From positions 1 through 6,048 of the forward strand of contig QNDP01000099.1 in the NCBI GenBank assembly GCA_003645975.1: DNA of 6,048 bases, read 5' to 3'. Origin of the DNA: Candidatus Hydrothermota bacterium. GTDB taxonomy: Bacteria; Hydrothermota; Hydrothermia; B15-G9. A model generated the notes under the pieces. That model saw nothing but the letters and a program-made list of their open reading frames with translations. It was not told where the DNA came from and searched no databases. Positions 5,883 through 6,048 of the stretch are shown one piece after another. The translations under genes were made by a program, and so were the position numbers. Each line of letters starts with the position of its first letter. The stretch's first letter is position 1.

Positions 5883-6048
5883 ATGAACGGAAAGTTCTGG
5901 GTGCTGACAGTCGCTCTTATGCTTATTGCGGTTGAGGATGTTTGGGGCGGAACCGAAGGTTATGACATCACGATAGCGCGGCTCAAATACGAAGGCGGTG
6001 GCGATTGGTATAACGATCCGGAAGTGATCCCAAACCTTGCGAATGAGC
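5883..6048 (+). CDS. Exported DUF4159-domain protein, N-terminal part (cut by window edge)
   Basis: The frame is open from ATG 5883 to the right edge and gives 55 residues. A GGAGGGGG stretch (5870-5877) serves as ribosome binding site. Residues 1-22 (MNGKFWVLTVALMLIAVEDVWG) form a signal peptide with likely cleavage before GTEG. The mature part begins with the opening motif of DUF4159: YDITIARLKYEGGGDWYNDP (27-46) followed by PNLANE. The pattern aRLxYxGGGDWYxDPxxxPNL is distinctive for this family. DUF4159 genes are often found near MoxR ATPase, DUF58 and von Willebrand A domain genes in envelope-related clusters; that context lies outside the window. An 86-base gap without a clear terminator separates it from the preceding operon, so read-through is possible. 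Confidence 0.78.
   Translation, partial: MNGKFWVLTVALMLIAVEDVWGGTEGYDITIARLKYEGGGDWYNDPEVIPNLANE

Overview
The window looks like bacterial chromosome from a Gram-negative lineage that secretes many envelope proteins. The best lineage clue is the 613-residue secreted protein at 668-2509. It ends in a tail resembling the type IX secretion (T9SS) type A sorting domain, which points to the Bacteroidota/FCB superphylum or a candidate phylum near it. Every confident gene, however, is preceded by a strong Shine-Dalgarno sequence: AGGAGG for six of them and a G-rich GGAGGGGG for the last. Bacteroidota proper rarely use this signal, so I lean towards an SD-using FCB-related or candidate phylum. This is inference; there is no rRNA or marker gene here to settle it.

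Left part (1-2509): two genes diverge from an AT-rich intergenic region (422-667). On the minus strand is the start of a secreted protein with beta-propeller-like sequence, cut by the left edge. On the plus strand is the T9SS-tailed protein, built from two copies of a CBM9/DOMON-like beta-sandwich. The shared region holds a recognisable plus-strand promoter, a palindrome between the -10 and the ribosome binding site, a full anti-SD match, and a hairpin in the minus-strand leader.

Middle (2510-3362): a 319-base gap with no convincing gene, although one frame stays open across most of it. It is followed by a small exported protein made of two TonB C-terminal-like domains.

Right part (3420-5796): a compact three-gene operon of cytoplasmic proteins. 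It encodes a 270-residue protein with a transthyretin-like domain, a translationally coupled FAD-dependent amine/amino-acid oxidoreductase of the DAO family (ATGA overlap), and a soluble protein resembling DUF1232/YkvA. The FAD enzyme is the only member with a clear biochemical class, and the association of the three looks uncommon.

Right edge (5883-6048): the first 55 codons of an exported DUF4159-type protein, probably the start of another gene set.

I found no tRNA, rRNA, CRISPR, insertion sequence, phage gene or convincing intrinsic terminator.
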